A DNA stretch of 64,000 nucleotides, from contig JAGTTD010000025.1 in assembly GCA_018398585.1 (NCBI GenBank), forward strand, positions 17,613,578-17,677,577. Direction: 5' to 3'. This document shows, in pieces, positions 46,801 to 56,235 of the stretch. Source of the stretch: Simmondsia chinensis. Its lineage: Eukaryota; Streptophyta; Magnoliopsida; Caryophyllales; Simmondsiaceae. The first letter of the stretch is position 1; each line of letters begins with the position of its first letter. A program made the translations under genes and the position numbers. The notes under the pieces were generated by a model. That model worked only from the letters and a program-made list of their open reading frames with translations, was not told where the DNA came from and did no database searches.

Positions 46801-49800
46801 AATGATAGATTTTCTAAATACTATCTGCCAATAGTTGAAAGAGATGGATTATTTTGTAATATAAACTCCCATACATTCATGGAGAGGAACAACCTATTCT
46901 GGGACCATGGCTTGCAGTCACTATATGCAACATCACTTGCTTATGAGGAGAGACCAATTGCACAGGAAACAAGATGAGAACTATATTAATGAAAGAGAGC
47001 AGGGTACCTGCCAGTCACCATATGCAACAACATCGTCGGCAGAATCACTGCCTTCCAAAGACGAGCATCTACCCCAACTCTCCCTGGTGGAGCTTGTGAA
47101 TGAGAAACACTCATTCTCTCCATTGACATTAACCTGAAAAGGAGCCAGAATCATGATGACATAAAAATCTGCTCTCACGGTTTTACAAATCCCAGTTCAA
47201 TCACATCTTTGAAGGCTCATTCAAGAGACAAGAACTCTGACACTACAAGAAATGGAGGATCTTCATGTGATTCGCAACTCAAGAATAGAGAGTTTCTAAA
47301 AACAAAAGAATGCTCGGTGAAAATGGAGAGTAAGAAATGAACCAATGCCAGATAGAGTAGCATAAGTTTGAAATCCTAAATCCATAAATAAATATGAGTG
47401 TTCTCCAAATGCCACCCATCCATGTTTTCAAAAAACAAAATTCACCTGAGAAAGTCCATCACCAGGGAGTGCACTATCTCCATTAGGTATCAAATCCTGC
47501 ATTTATCATATACCAACAGTGAAGGCTGATTATTTCACCTATTTTCCATTAAATAAAGAACTCCACATAAGAGGTTACAACAACAACAACTACAACCGAC
47601 CCAGTGCCTCGAGGGCTCCCGCATATGCAGGGTCTAGGGAGGGGAGGGATGTATGCAGCCTTACTCCTTCAGGGTGCTACCCTAAAGAGAGGCTGTTTCC
47701 GAGGACCCCTAACCTGAGAAGATAAGAGGTTAATTCATCATCCATTTGTAAAATATATCACTTTGATATCAAAAACAAAATATAATTTAATATGCCACTG
47801 GTGAGTCCAACAAGACCCAAGGTTCAATATGATCATGCCAGGTGGAAAAAAGGCACATACAGCTAAACTTGAGACTGGAGTCAACTCAGAAAGGATCTCT
47901 CTCTTAGACTTTGCAACCAAAAGACTTGGTGGAGCAGATGATGAGCTTGCATCCTCGATACTTGGAATATGAAAATCAGTAATTATCTCATGCCCCAAGG
48001 TCTGCAGGTAACAAGAATTACAACTTCATCTACAGACTGGGGAAGAAACATCAGACCTTGGTGAGACCTGACATGATACTTCACAACAAGACATGACCAC
48101 AATGATATAATCAAACAAGTCGTCATATACACTAATGAAGCATAACGCCTCAATTCACGACATGACCACAAAGATATCATTGCTAACAAGATATCCAAAA
48201 AATCAACATCACGCATCTATTTCCACAAAACTAGAAGTTCAACAATGCAATCTACATTTTTTTTTTAAGGAAAGTCAGCGAGATATATAGAATAAAAGAA
48301 TGCAATCTACATGTGAATTATGCAAACTAGTCCACTACATCCATGATGGCATCTTTTGCAGGTAAAAAGGATACCAAAACAAATGACTTTCAAGATAACT
48401 GTCAAGCTTAGAAGGATATATAAGATCAAACAAAAAAGAAAGTAGCAATCCCTGGCTTGCAAAATCACATTTCCACGCCAAATTTTTCAATCAGTCTTGA
48501 ATGCAAGACTGGACAGACCTCAAACCTTGGAAACTCAGTTAGAGCTCAAGAGAAAAGAACAACCTGGCAAGGACGATTCTACTTCAAAGAATATTTTTCT
48601 TTCACATGGAGTTTTGTTATTTCCTTTTTTGTTTGAGAGGGTGGTGTGTCATTGAAAAAATAACACAAATGGTAACCAAAAAAATAAACTCGAGACAGTT
48701 AAAGATAACTCTAGATGGGGACAAAACCAAACTTGAACCTACTGATAGAGGAGTTCAAATAGGAAGACATCGAATTGAACATAATGACCTCGAACTTAGG
48801 CAAAATGGACTTGAGCAAAGATAAGTAAACAACATAATAAAGAAGAAATAGAGAGGAACAATCAAACCGAAGGATGTTCCTGCGCCGTGGAGTTCGCTAA
48901 TGTCCTAAGTTGTTTATGCTCTCACAATGGTACGAACAAGTCAACTAACACTCGGACTCCCGGGGTTAACATGGCGCCCACCATAGGAGTGTACTCTCAG
49001 GTGATGGACTGAAGTACACCCCAACTTGCTCAGTAATAAGAGACACCAAGCAAACATGTTAAACCAATTAAAAGTACATGGACTAACTTAACAAAATGGG
49101 CAAAAAACAAGGACCGTTGATGTAAATAACCTTACATAGTAGTAGTAATAATAATAATAATAATAATACACTTCTGACTTTCTTAAGCACGGTGGGGAAC
49201 GTGCCCTTGCTGCAAAATATTACAACGGCCAAAATAATTACCTTATCAATACCGGCACGAATCTTCATATCTTCCAAATTATAATATTTTTCGACATTGT
49301 TCTCGCAACAAGGAGCAACTTGTGGTGGATGAAGGCATTTGTAGAAAAATACTAAAACAGAATCATAAAAAAACTGCGGTCTGGAGGTATTATGATCACC
49401 ATCAAATTTTATGATATTTTTATCACCCTACAAATGATCCACAAGAGTATATCTCAGAAGCAGTGATTTGAAATCCACTTTCTTAAAATTAATAGGGAGG
49501 CTTCCTTCAGTGGAGTATACTATACCGGATACAACTTAAAGAGGATGTCTGAGTGGTGAGGTTGAATGAATTTATCCTCAATAGCATGCGCGAATAAAGC
49601 CGGAATAGATGTTTTTGGAAGAACCTGCAGGGTTCATGAAATATAAACATACTACAAGACTTGAAGAACCCGTGTAAATGCATAGCACTAGAGCAAACAT
49701 ATTATTTGGATCAACCACCATGTAGTTTTTCAGTGGCAACTTATGTGAAAGGTACCAAAAAGCATAGTAGGTGCATTCAGCTACCACGATATTCCCCATT

Positions 49801-52800
49801 AAAGGGGATAGTTCCAGGAAGCAAAAATAGCTAATCCTAACTCTTCCTACACAACCACCCCATCACATTGAATATCCTCCATTTAGGGTAGCAAGTCATT
49901 CATTTAATTTAAGAATACATTTCTTCTATGACGAATGAGATACATTATTAACAATCTCTGTAATTTCACCAAACTGCATCAATCAGACATATCATGCCTA
50001 CCCCGTTAGTGATCCATCAGAAATGGCAGTATTAGGTCAAGAAGATAAAGCATCGCAATTCCTTTTCTTTTTCCCTTTGTTCCTTTTGGGAGAGGGGTTA
50101 GATTCTTAGTGCAGGCATCACAAATGTATGGAACAGTTTGCCCAACCTCAATGATCTTGTCACTAGAGTCTAGGCGAGAGGAATTGGACTTTCTTTTTGT
50201 TATATCTATGATTCGCCCAACATGCCAAGATACTGAGCCATGCAATAAATTTTGTATGTTGTCAATCAACTTCAGGGTTGCAATTGTTAGATCATGGAAT
50301 CTTGGTATTAGGGACTTCTATGAAACAGGTTTACATTATCATGAGGGTTTTTCTAGGTACCCAAATACCAAATCAAATATAATAATTCAAAAAGCCTTTG
50401 ATACAATTTGACATGTTAACGCATGTCTAAAGGTTCCAAACACAACACACTTCATGGGCCATTACAGATAGTAGACCCTTGACGTAATGTCAAATCACAT
50501 ATCAACTTGCTCAAAATCCATTATATAATGGCTTTTATGTTAATTCATAGGTTAGTTTGATAACAAATTCTACATCATACATTCCGGTTTACAAGTACAA
50601 TAAATGAAGTATTTTATGCATATGTTCTACATTTAGAAATTTTCCTTTTCTCCAGTAGATAACTGAGAAATTTCAGTCCGGTTTGTTTCTGAGAACATGA
50701 CAGACTTTCTCCCAGACAATGTTGCGCCTACTTCTGCCAAAACTACTTTAACTGAAATTGATCTGCAGAATCTTGGTTGATACTTTATTTTCTTAAATTC
50801 TCCCAACAGATAAAATGTGCGGAGGATGTCAAGAATACTCTTAATTATGAAGGGGAGGAATAATTGGAGACATGGTTAACAGTTAGAAGACAGCACAGCA
50901 TCGGCAGATGGAACTTAAGTAAATTGATCATCTTCACAAATGCCAATAAAGAAACCTGCGTGCAGTTCAGGTCCATGATATCAAACTTTGCCTTCTTCTG
51001 AATCACCCGCCGCATGTACTGCAGCACCATCTTGACCTATGACCAACGACCAAAGAAGAGAACACATTTACTGGCAAGCAAGCATTTCAATATCCATTCC
51101 GCAATAGCTGAACAATGAGACATCAGTATTTTAAGTACTGAGGCAAAATTCATATTGATATACCGCCAAGGGATAATATCGAGGAGGTTACAGAGCCCAA
51201 GATAACAATAATTGAAAGTTGTGAAGCTTAAGCAGTAGAATCATCATAAATTTATAGTCTTAGTGAATAGTAATTTTTATTCAAGTTACATGGAAACACG
51301 TAATCTAGATTAGTCGATGAAAGAAGCACAAGTAGTACAGAAATTAAATGACAACTTAGAAACGACGCATCTGAGAACTCAGTCCTCTCTTTTGCTCGTT
51401 TTACTTAAATGGATCCTTGTACTTTGCTTTCCCATAATTTTATTATTCTCTACTGTATGTGCTTGTCAAATAAAACCCAAAGTTTTAGATGCGGATGTTT
51501 GCTGGTGATATAGTTCCTTGTGTCCCTAACATTGGGCTTCAGCAAAAATGCAGTATATATGGTCAAAAGAACCCCCTTTACCCAAGACATGATTTTGGCT
51601 GTTCTTCACATTATTTGACAAGAGAGCACCACTTAAGGTTAGATACTTTCGATCTGTGACCAGAAGCGATGTCATGGGGCTAACATCCATCTAAGTGGCC
51701 TTTCATTGTGCTCTGAGGTAGCATATAATACGTATCAACAACCACATAACTTTACTTGTATGCTTGCTCTAAGATTATTTACACCACCGAGAAGATAACA
51801 TACAGTGAATTTAGGAAGCCGGATTTTGTAGACATCAACAAGTTCCAGCATCAGATCAAACAAGTTGGAGAAAGCACTGTCCAACACCATCCCAGCGATA
51901 GAAGGATCCTCTGATCCATAAAGAAGGCTGCATATAGTGCAAAGAAGACAACATTCACTGCACTAGTTTAAGCAAATATAGTTAAAGCTTAAAAATCCTT
52001 CAGATAAGATATTCAAACATCATGGCCCTCTTAATTGAGGGCTCAAAAGATATACATCTTCTTTGAAGCTAATCTGCAAAGTAATATAAGCTAAAGAGTT
52101 GAATTCTCAGGAAAAACATATTACTGTTTGCCATAGGCTCTCAGGAAACTTCATAAGATACCTTGCATGTTTCCTTGGTATGCGCAGTTTCCAGTAGTAC
52201 CATACAAGCAATCAATGGGAAAGCAAATGATCTGGAGAGATTGTTGATTTGTTTTCAAAATAAAGTGTTTTGTATGTGTCTTGGCTCGGGCATAGTGTGT
52301 GTTGACACACAATCCTACAAAAAGTCTCAATGCCTAAAGGTTGAGGCTATGTATCGACACACAGCTTCAACACACAGCTAAGTGTTGACACACAACTTCA
52401 GGACACAGCCTTGTTTGTCGACACAAGAGCATTTGGCCTTTTTTCACGCAGATTTTTGTGTCTTTCCTGAGAGGGCTTGTGTCCCTTTTAAAAGACACTT
52501 AAATCTCTACTTAGAGCCCCTCTACAATCAGATTTGGAAACTTGAAAAATACAAGAAAAAAAACCACATCATTCTCTTATTCTTTTATCTTGGAAATCCA
52601 TCCTCTCTACATTTATTCTCACTTTGTGTTTTAGTATCATTGTATCCCCAAGACTATTTCGTAAGGACGAAATAAGTTTTAAGAAAAGCGGTTCGCTACA
52701 CGCCTTGAAGCCGTTTGTTGTTGTAGTACCCATTCATTGAATTTCCCTAAAAAAGATTAGTCAAGCAGCATTATCTTCATACCTTGTGACAGCACCCATA

Positions 52801-53504
52801 GATCGCCCCCAAAGGCCAATACACGACACCCATTTGCTGCTTCTTAGATAAGACACTATGCATTTGAGGTCATCTCTCTGGCATAACAAATTAGAAAAAC
52901 AATAACAATGAACTCGGTCTAACTAGAGGATAAAAGAGCTTAAATATAGATCTAAAGACAAAATGAAACCTCATGCCATCCAAGGCTGACATAATCACCA
53001 TCAGACAAGCCTGAACCAGAAAAGTCCAATGTAAACACAGTAATATTTGATGGAAGAAGAATAAAAGCAGCCTCATTAGCATCTGCCCTACATCCACTGC
53101 ATGTATCGCAAGAACAATTTTTTTAGTTGAGGAATTACATCAATATGGCCATTAAGAAGAGGATGATAAAATTATTTTCTCATCAAAGGAACCATATTGC
53201 AACTTGTTTAACCTGTTGCCATGGCAATATATAACACACGGAAGTGGCGTATCATCAAGGTATGGTGATGGCATGTAATGGCTACACCTCAGGATATGGC
53301 CTCTTCCATTTGTAAGCTGCAAATTCCATAAAAATATATTATGAAGCTTGGTGAATGTAGAAAACACAACATGATGCAGAAAGTGGAAACAACTAAAGCT
53401 CTGTCACCAATTCCGTACTTGCCTCCAAATCCTCTCTTCTGTATGCCCTGCCTGCAAAAGTAAAGTCTCTTTCCCATAAATACTGGTCTGGGTTATACTC
53501 AGCC
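34805..53504 (-). CDS. alpha/beta hydrolase (S33-like serine hydrolase), 12 exons, N-terminal exon not found
   Basis: Exons: 53504-53423, 53316-53213, 53096-52970, 52877-52783, 51927-51804, 51036-50956, 49624-49526, 49427-49242, 48001-47861, 47496-47446, 47133-47008, 35008-34805. All phases agree. The translation opens AEYNPDQYLWERDF, then CSHYM...LPCVIYCHGNSGCRADANEA, FTLDFSGSGLS, the nucleophile elbow GRSMGA, LLYGSEDPSIAGMVLDSAF, IPALFAHAIEDKFIQPHHSD (acid), KFDGDHNTSRPQ (base), SSTRESWGRCSSLEGSDS, and ends RGNHRNHYSA. A Ser-Asp-His triad is present. It resembles a conserved plant family of predicted serine hydrolases whose substrate I do not know. The first intron has a GC donor. The last exon is less certain because its intron is 12 kb. 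The expected first exon (a short start ending RPPR) was not located. Confidence 0.85.
35596..35730 (-). mobile_element. RTE-type 3' end fragment
   Basis: It starts (AAC)n at the left, then CCCAGTGCCTCAAGG, TACCCCTTCAAGATGCTACC and CCCCCAACCT: the reverse complement of the RTE 3' tract. It is 5'-truncated with no 5S head. Confidence 0.75.
35800..36125 (+). repeat. Dispersed repeat, copy A
   Basis: Shares ordered blocks with 48680-49035: ACTGATAGAGGA, GAGAGGAACGATC/GAGAGGAACAATC, CCTAAGTTGTTTATG, GGAGTGTACTCTC and CTCAGTAAT. Non-coding; the family was not recognised. Confidence 0.7.
36594..36838 (-). mobile_element. 5S-rRNA-headed SINE, copy 1
   Basis: Read on the minus strand, the head (about 36838-36719) is 5S rRNA-like from about nt 11 to its 3' end, including the internal Pol III promoter blocks GAAGTTAAGCGTGCTTGGGC and GATGGGTGACCTCCTGGGAA. 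It is joined directly to an RTE LINE 3' tract (GTTGGGGGTTCTCGG, GGGTAGCATCCTGAAG, GGCTGCATACA). Both sides carry the identical 20 bases AACAAAATTGAAGCATATAA (36574-36593, 36839-36858). Head, tail and duplication together show a retroposed SINE, not a 5S gene. Confidence 0.9.
36915..37227 (-). repeat. Copia 3' LTR
   Basis: On the minus strand it starts TGCATTAGTAGATATT after a purine tract (AAGTTAAGGGG) and ends TTGATCTTGTTGCA. It matches the LTR at 45608-46294 across CCTAAATGTGGTTTGCA and ATAAAATTTCAC. An internal 36-bp tandem duplication (GCAACAAGATCAAGCGAAGC twice) is present. Confidence 0.75.
37228..38842 (-). pseudogene. Copia polyprotein remnant: reverse transcriptase and RNase H
   Basis: Recognised segments, 5' to 3' on the minus strand: SYSHLSASFHAYALSLSSSI (split, GYSHLSASFHAYALSLSSS), KRHYDGSIE, LRLVVASAQNWYL, LDVNNAFLYDGLHKEVYM, then RNase H blocks NLHLKAFVDANW and LFCDNQDANYICDN...ERTKHIEVD with IQPADLLTKLLP. 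Frameshifts and internal deletion, including the catalytic YVDD region, make it inactive. Confidence 0.85.
38843..41689 (+). mobile_element. RTE-clade LINE inserted in the Copia element
   Basis: Flanked by AAGGTATCA on both sides (38834-38842, 41690-41698). Coding remnants in order: NYMWNRMKQKIR, ARERRTRDLDKAKYI, KARWKAYFYNLF, then RSTMEVIHLLRSTIEYYRDK, FIDLKKTYDKVPRDILWRVL and PFADN (FADD expected), YGHTRKDKIKKD and EDKLREQ. It ends with the 3' tract 41559-41689 and (TTG)n. A ~450-bp foreign stretch lies at about 39520-39970. Many stops make it dead. Confidence 0.9.
41699..42059 (-). pseudogene. Copia integrase C-terminal remnant
   Basis: Minus-strand reading GECILTATHLINILPAPVLD, then KFLGCLCFACMIRANPHKFD and FLVGIHSGQRV. 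It is the upstream continuation of the Copia reading frame at 37228-38842, separated from it by the RTE LINE. Confidence 0.75.
42065..42386 (-). repeat. Solo LTR with 5-bp duplication
   Basis: TGATGTAGCACAACTTGC at one end and GGTGTTGCATCA at the other, flanked by CAAAG on both sides (42060-42064, 42387-42391). No internal domain remains. The LTR at 58316-58512 is the same family. Confidence 0.85.
42392..42731 (-). other. Unresolved part of the nested Copia element
   Basis: Joined to 43409-43649 when the RTE copy at 42742-43398 is removed. Open frames run across the join, but I recognise no domain. Confidence 0.35.
42742..43398 (+). mobile_element. 5'-truncated RTE LINE, 657 bp
   Basis: Flanked by TCATTAAGAA on both sides (42732-42741, 43399-43408). 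It contains the reverse-transcriptase C-terminal region (EDKLREQHLKWFVHV...GRGRPKKR), then the RTE 3' tract from 43245 and (TTG)n. Confidence 0.85.
43963..44703 (+). mobile_element. Non-autonomous retroelement with CCACC-rich head and RTE tail
   Basis: Flanked by 17 bases GATCTTGAACGATTGCC / GATCTTGAACAATTGCC (43946-43962, 44704-44720). The head is a (CT)n then CCACCAC-rich GC-rich stretch; the end (from about 44601) is the RTE 3' tract with (TTG)n. The open frames in it are low-complexity Pro/Thr/His and not credible proteins. Confidence 0.75.
44721..44972 (-). mobile_element. RTE-type 3' fragment, minus orientation
   Basis: (AAC)n at the left, then GGCTCCCACCACGGCAGG, TACCCTTACTCCAACAGGG and GGACCCCCAAC. 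It extends about 130 bases beyond the standard tract. The right boundary is approximate. Confidence 0.65.
45302..45607 (-). other. Copia leader region, unresolved
   Basis: It starts, on the minus strand, with a primer-binding-like TATGGTATTAGCGC just after the LTR at 45608. No gag domain was recognised. Confidence 0.4.
45608..46294 (-). repeat. Copia 5' LTR with internal insertion
   Basis: It starts (minus strand) TGCAGTTGGCATATTTG and ends CAATATTATTGCA. It matches 36915-37227 on both sides of a ~410-bp insert (about 45722-46130). The insert has a pyrimidine-rich TTCTCCCAAATTCTC stretch like the LTR region before 59825. Confidence 0.65.
46295..47007. other. Hydrolase intron, nothing recognised
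   Basis: AT-rich intronic DNA without recognised elements. Confidence 0.4.
47578..47721 (-). mobile_element. 144-bp RTE tail-only insertion
   Basis: Flanked by ATAAGAGGTTA on both sides (47567-47577, 47722-47732). It consists only of the RTE 3' tract and (TTG)n. It sits in a 364-bp hydrolase intron. Confidence 0.85.
48002..49241. other. Hydrolase intron with repeat copy B and (TAA)n
   Basis: Contains the dispersed repeat copy at 48680-49035 (partner at 35800-36125) and a (TAA)n microsatellite at about 49141-49168. No gene was seen. Confidence 0.5.
48680..49035 (+). repeat. Dispersed repeat, copy B
   Basis: Partner of 35800-36125 with the same block order and orientation; diverged. Not recognised. 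Confidence 0.7.
49625..50955. other. Hydrolase intron, no element recognised
   Basis: AT-rich intron of 1.3 kb; open frames in it show no known domain. Confidence 0.4.
51037..51803. other. Hydrolase intron, no element recognised
   Basis: 767-bp intron without recognised content. Confidence 0.4.
52180..52740 (+). mobile_element. LTR-like insertion in a hydrolase intron
   Basis: Repeated TGTTGACACACA/TCGACACACAG words are followed by CGTAAGGACGAAATAAG and CGGTTCGCTACACGCC. A diverged copy of the last part lies at about 34575-34690. Boundaries and target duplication were not resolved. Confidence 0.4.
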
Positions 53505-54600
53505 CTGCAGAAATGGAAAAGCAGTGAGTGAACATAATGGAGAAATAAGAATCATTTTGTTAATTAAGGGAGGAAAGCTGCGGAGCACCACTAAGCACTA
53601 GGAAAGCAGTAAAAAAATGTGGCTTTTGCACCACAAGAATGGAAACTTGGCAAAGGAACTCATTCAGCCACCGTGCTTGACCACCATCTGAAGTACCACG
53701 TTGCCAGTGGCATCAGCAGATGGTCGCCTCTTTCATGACGTTGGTGGCATTCTCAATTTTGGAGGACTTCTCTTTTAATTTTTCTCTTTTTTGGAAGATA
53801 GAAGAAAATTTTGAGCATTGATCACTGCTTTAATAGTGCCGTCTCTTGATATCAAATTCCTAAAGAAGCTAGAAAGAGCACTCCATACATAAGTAGATTT
53901 CAAGAGCATGGCCGTGAAAGGATTCCAGTATGCCATACAATGTTACCAAAGATTTCAAAACATAGACTGTTCCTGATAAGCTTCCTTGCTTCAAACCCCC
54001 AAGGTTGTGCAAAGAATGAATCTCCAACAAGGAAAACTTGATACTTCTCAAATAAGCCAAACATATAACAGTTCTCCAATACAAGAACACTGTCAGACCA
54101 GATGTTTGTTGGACATGCAATCAGCAGGAGAAAGAGCCTTACTAGGCCTGCTTTTTCAAATCTAGACAACCAATTCTTGCAAAACCCTTCAATTTGCATG
54201 AAACCTCAGCCTTGCAAGCAAAATTGGACATGGAAAAGGTCTGCAGATTTCAAGTACAAACATGCTCAAATGAGAATAATTACAATAGAAGTATACAACC
54301 CCTCCCCAACCAAATGCTCTACATTGTAAAGGAAAAAAGAATCAGGTGATTAGAAAAGGTTTTCCACGTACCTCAGGAAATGAAAGTTCCAGAAATTCCA
54401 AAAGAAGTTTCAAAGGGCTTGCAATAGGTGACAGAAGCCACAGCTTCATCCCTTTCCAGTTTAACCAAAAAATACATGATGATGTTGACAAGGACAGAAA
54501 GGGACAACTTTACTACATCGAAGGGAATCAAACCTCATCTTTGGCCTGGCCTAAGCAAAGTAAGCCTAAAGACCAGAAACGATCTAAGCAGCAAGAACTT
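53505..54600. other. Upstream part or first intron of the hydrolase gene
   Basis: Likely the intron before AEYNPDQ. A donor-like CCTGAG|GTACGTGG on the minus strand at about 54371 exists, but the sequence before it does not encode the expected RPP start. Confidence 0.35.
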
Positions 54601-54602
54601 AG

Positions 54603-54940
54603 ATAAACAACAACAATCCAACCTTCTTTCCATACTTGGTCGGATCAGCTACATGGATTTTACTTACATTTCAGCACTTTTCTATATCATATTTTGAAAG
54701 TCCCTTTTATGCAACCTAGCAATGCCTTCTGTGGTTCCAGTCTCTTGCTCTCAACATGTGCTAGCTTCTATTAACTTGTCGATATTCATCAAGCCATCCA
54801 AAGGTCTCCACTTCACATGTCCAAACCATCTCAAACACATCTCCCTTACCTTATATATGTCACATTTACTTTATCTTCATTCATTTCTAACCTCGTGATT
54901 TCTCGTGTGTCCACAAATCTGTCTCCGGATCCTTATTCCC
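54603..54940 (-). mobile_element. RTE LINE 3' fragment, second subfamily
   Basis: (ACA)n at the left, then minus-strand coding for LRWFGHV (CCAAACCATCTCAA on the plus strand). The 3' tract differs from the other copies, so a different RTE lineage is likely. Confidence 0.6.
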
Positions 54941-56235
54941 GCTTTACTTAGCTTTGCAGAACTTAGATTCTTCAAGAAAAGACTCAGTTGTTGTATTCAA
55001 GAAGTTCCTTCAGTTATTTATTTCACACAAGCATCCAATTGGAGTTCTATTTTGAATGAACGGTACAGCTTGAGAAGGGAGGTCTAGCAAATGGAAAGGA
55101 TTTTCCAAGTGGTTTTGTTCTCTAATAATATTGCTTGATTTTAATCTAAGGGCAGATGCCACCTCCATCACTGATGCATGACAATAGTCATTAACACCAA
55201 ATCACCTTGGACAAAAACCCATCATGATGAGCACAGCAAATCTACTGGCACAACTATTTCCACCAATCCTTACGTAGCACAAACCAAAGGAAGCATACAT
55301 CACCTCCTCATCTTACTAGCCACCTTAATAAGTAAATTGAAATAATGACAATCAATACGAAGGAAAAGACGGTCATAAAAAAAACAAGAACACCACAATC
55401 ACCTTGCAAAAGAAGCACGTCCTTTCAGGATATATAGGAATTATCTTTGACATTAGAATCCCCCTCCCAAGGCAGAAAATGGTCCCGTGATCGCCATGTA
55501 AGGGACATCCAAATAAACCAGAGGCTAAGACAACATAAATCTTAAGCCACACAGGCCCAAATCAAGAAAAGTGGAGCACTAACTGGCCAAGGTCGATACT
55601 AACTACCCTACTCGTAGACACGATTAATTTTGACCTTGAAAGTCTATGTTAAATCTAGGAGGCGGCAGAATCTGTTCAAAATGAATGGACAGTATGAACT
55701 ACACATAACACAACAAATTATTGAAGAATTGTCATGAAGTTTATATTACCCAGTAAGGAAATCAATACCTCAGGTAAAACATCACAGTTGTCAAAACTTC
55801 ATCCATACAGAGGACCAGAAAGGAAAATTCTCACAATCTTTCATTACTCAACTGACAAAAGGATGCAACAAGATGGAAACAGACATGTGATGAGGAATAC
55901 TGATTCCTGTTCATGAAGCACAGATTTCAAACTAAATTATAACAGCTTTTCATCATTAAAATAAGGGTTTGAAAAAACAATGTGCATAATTTCCTTATCC
56001 GGCATAATGAGAGGAAAGCTGGTCCTCGATGACTCTTTAGAAGTTATCAAATGACCAAGAAGAATCTATTTAAACCCCTCTTCTGCTAGCTGAAGTGCAG
56101 ACCTATTCAGATGGGAAAGGGGAAAAAATGCAAACATTGAAAGAGAAAAAAGGGTCTTTCCATCCATAAACACAGAGGGGTCCTAATGCAATGCACTAGA
56201 TATTTAATGATTTTAAGATATATTATGTTTTAACC
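54941..56235. other. Intergenic or intronic, nothing recognised
   Basis: No known domain or repeat; the missing first hydrolase exon was searched for here without success. Confidence 0.35.

Larger units (their letters stand above)
35009..47007 (-). other. 12-kb last intron of the hydrolase gene, filled with nested retroelements
   Basis: Donor CAG|GTACCC at 47007 and acceptor ATGCAG at 35009, phase 0. Most of the intron is mobile DNA (separate entries). If 34805-35008 is not the true last exon, then the gene ends nearer 47008 and this would be intergenic. Confidence 0.6.

Noticed and set aside
54100..54450. First exon of the hydrolase gene
   Set aside because: A donor-like site exists on the minus strand at about 54371, but none of the frames gives the expected RPP-ending start.
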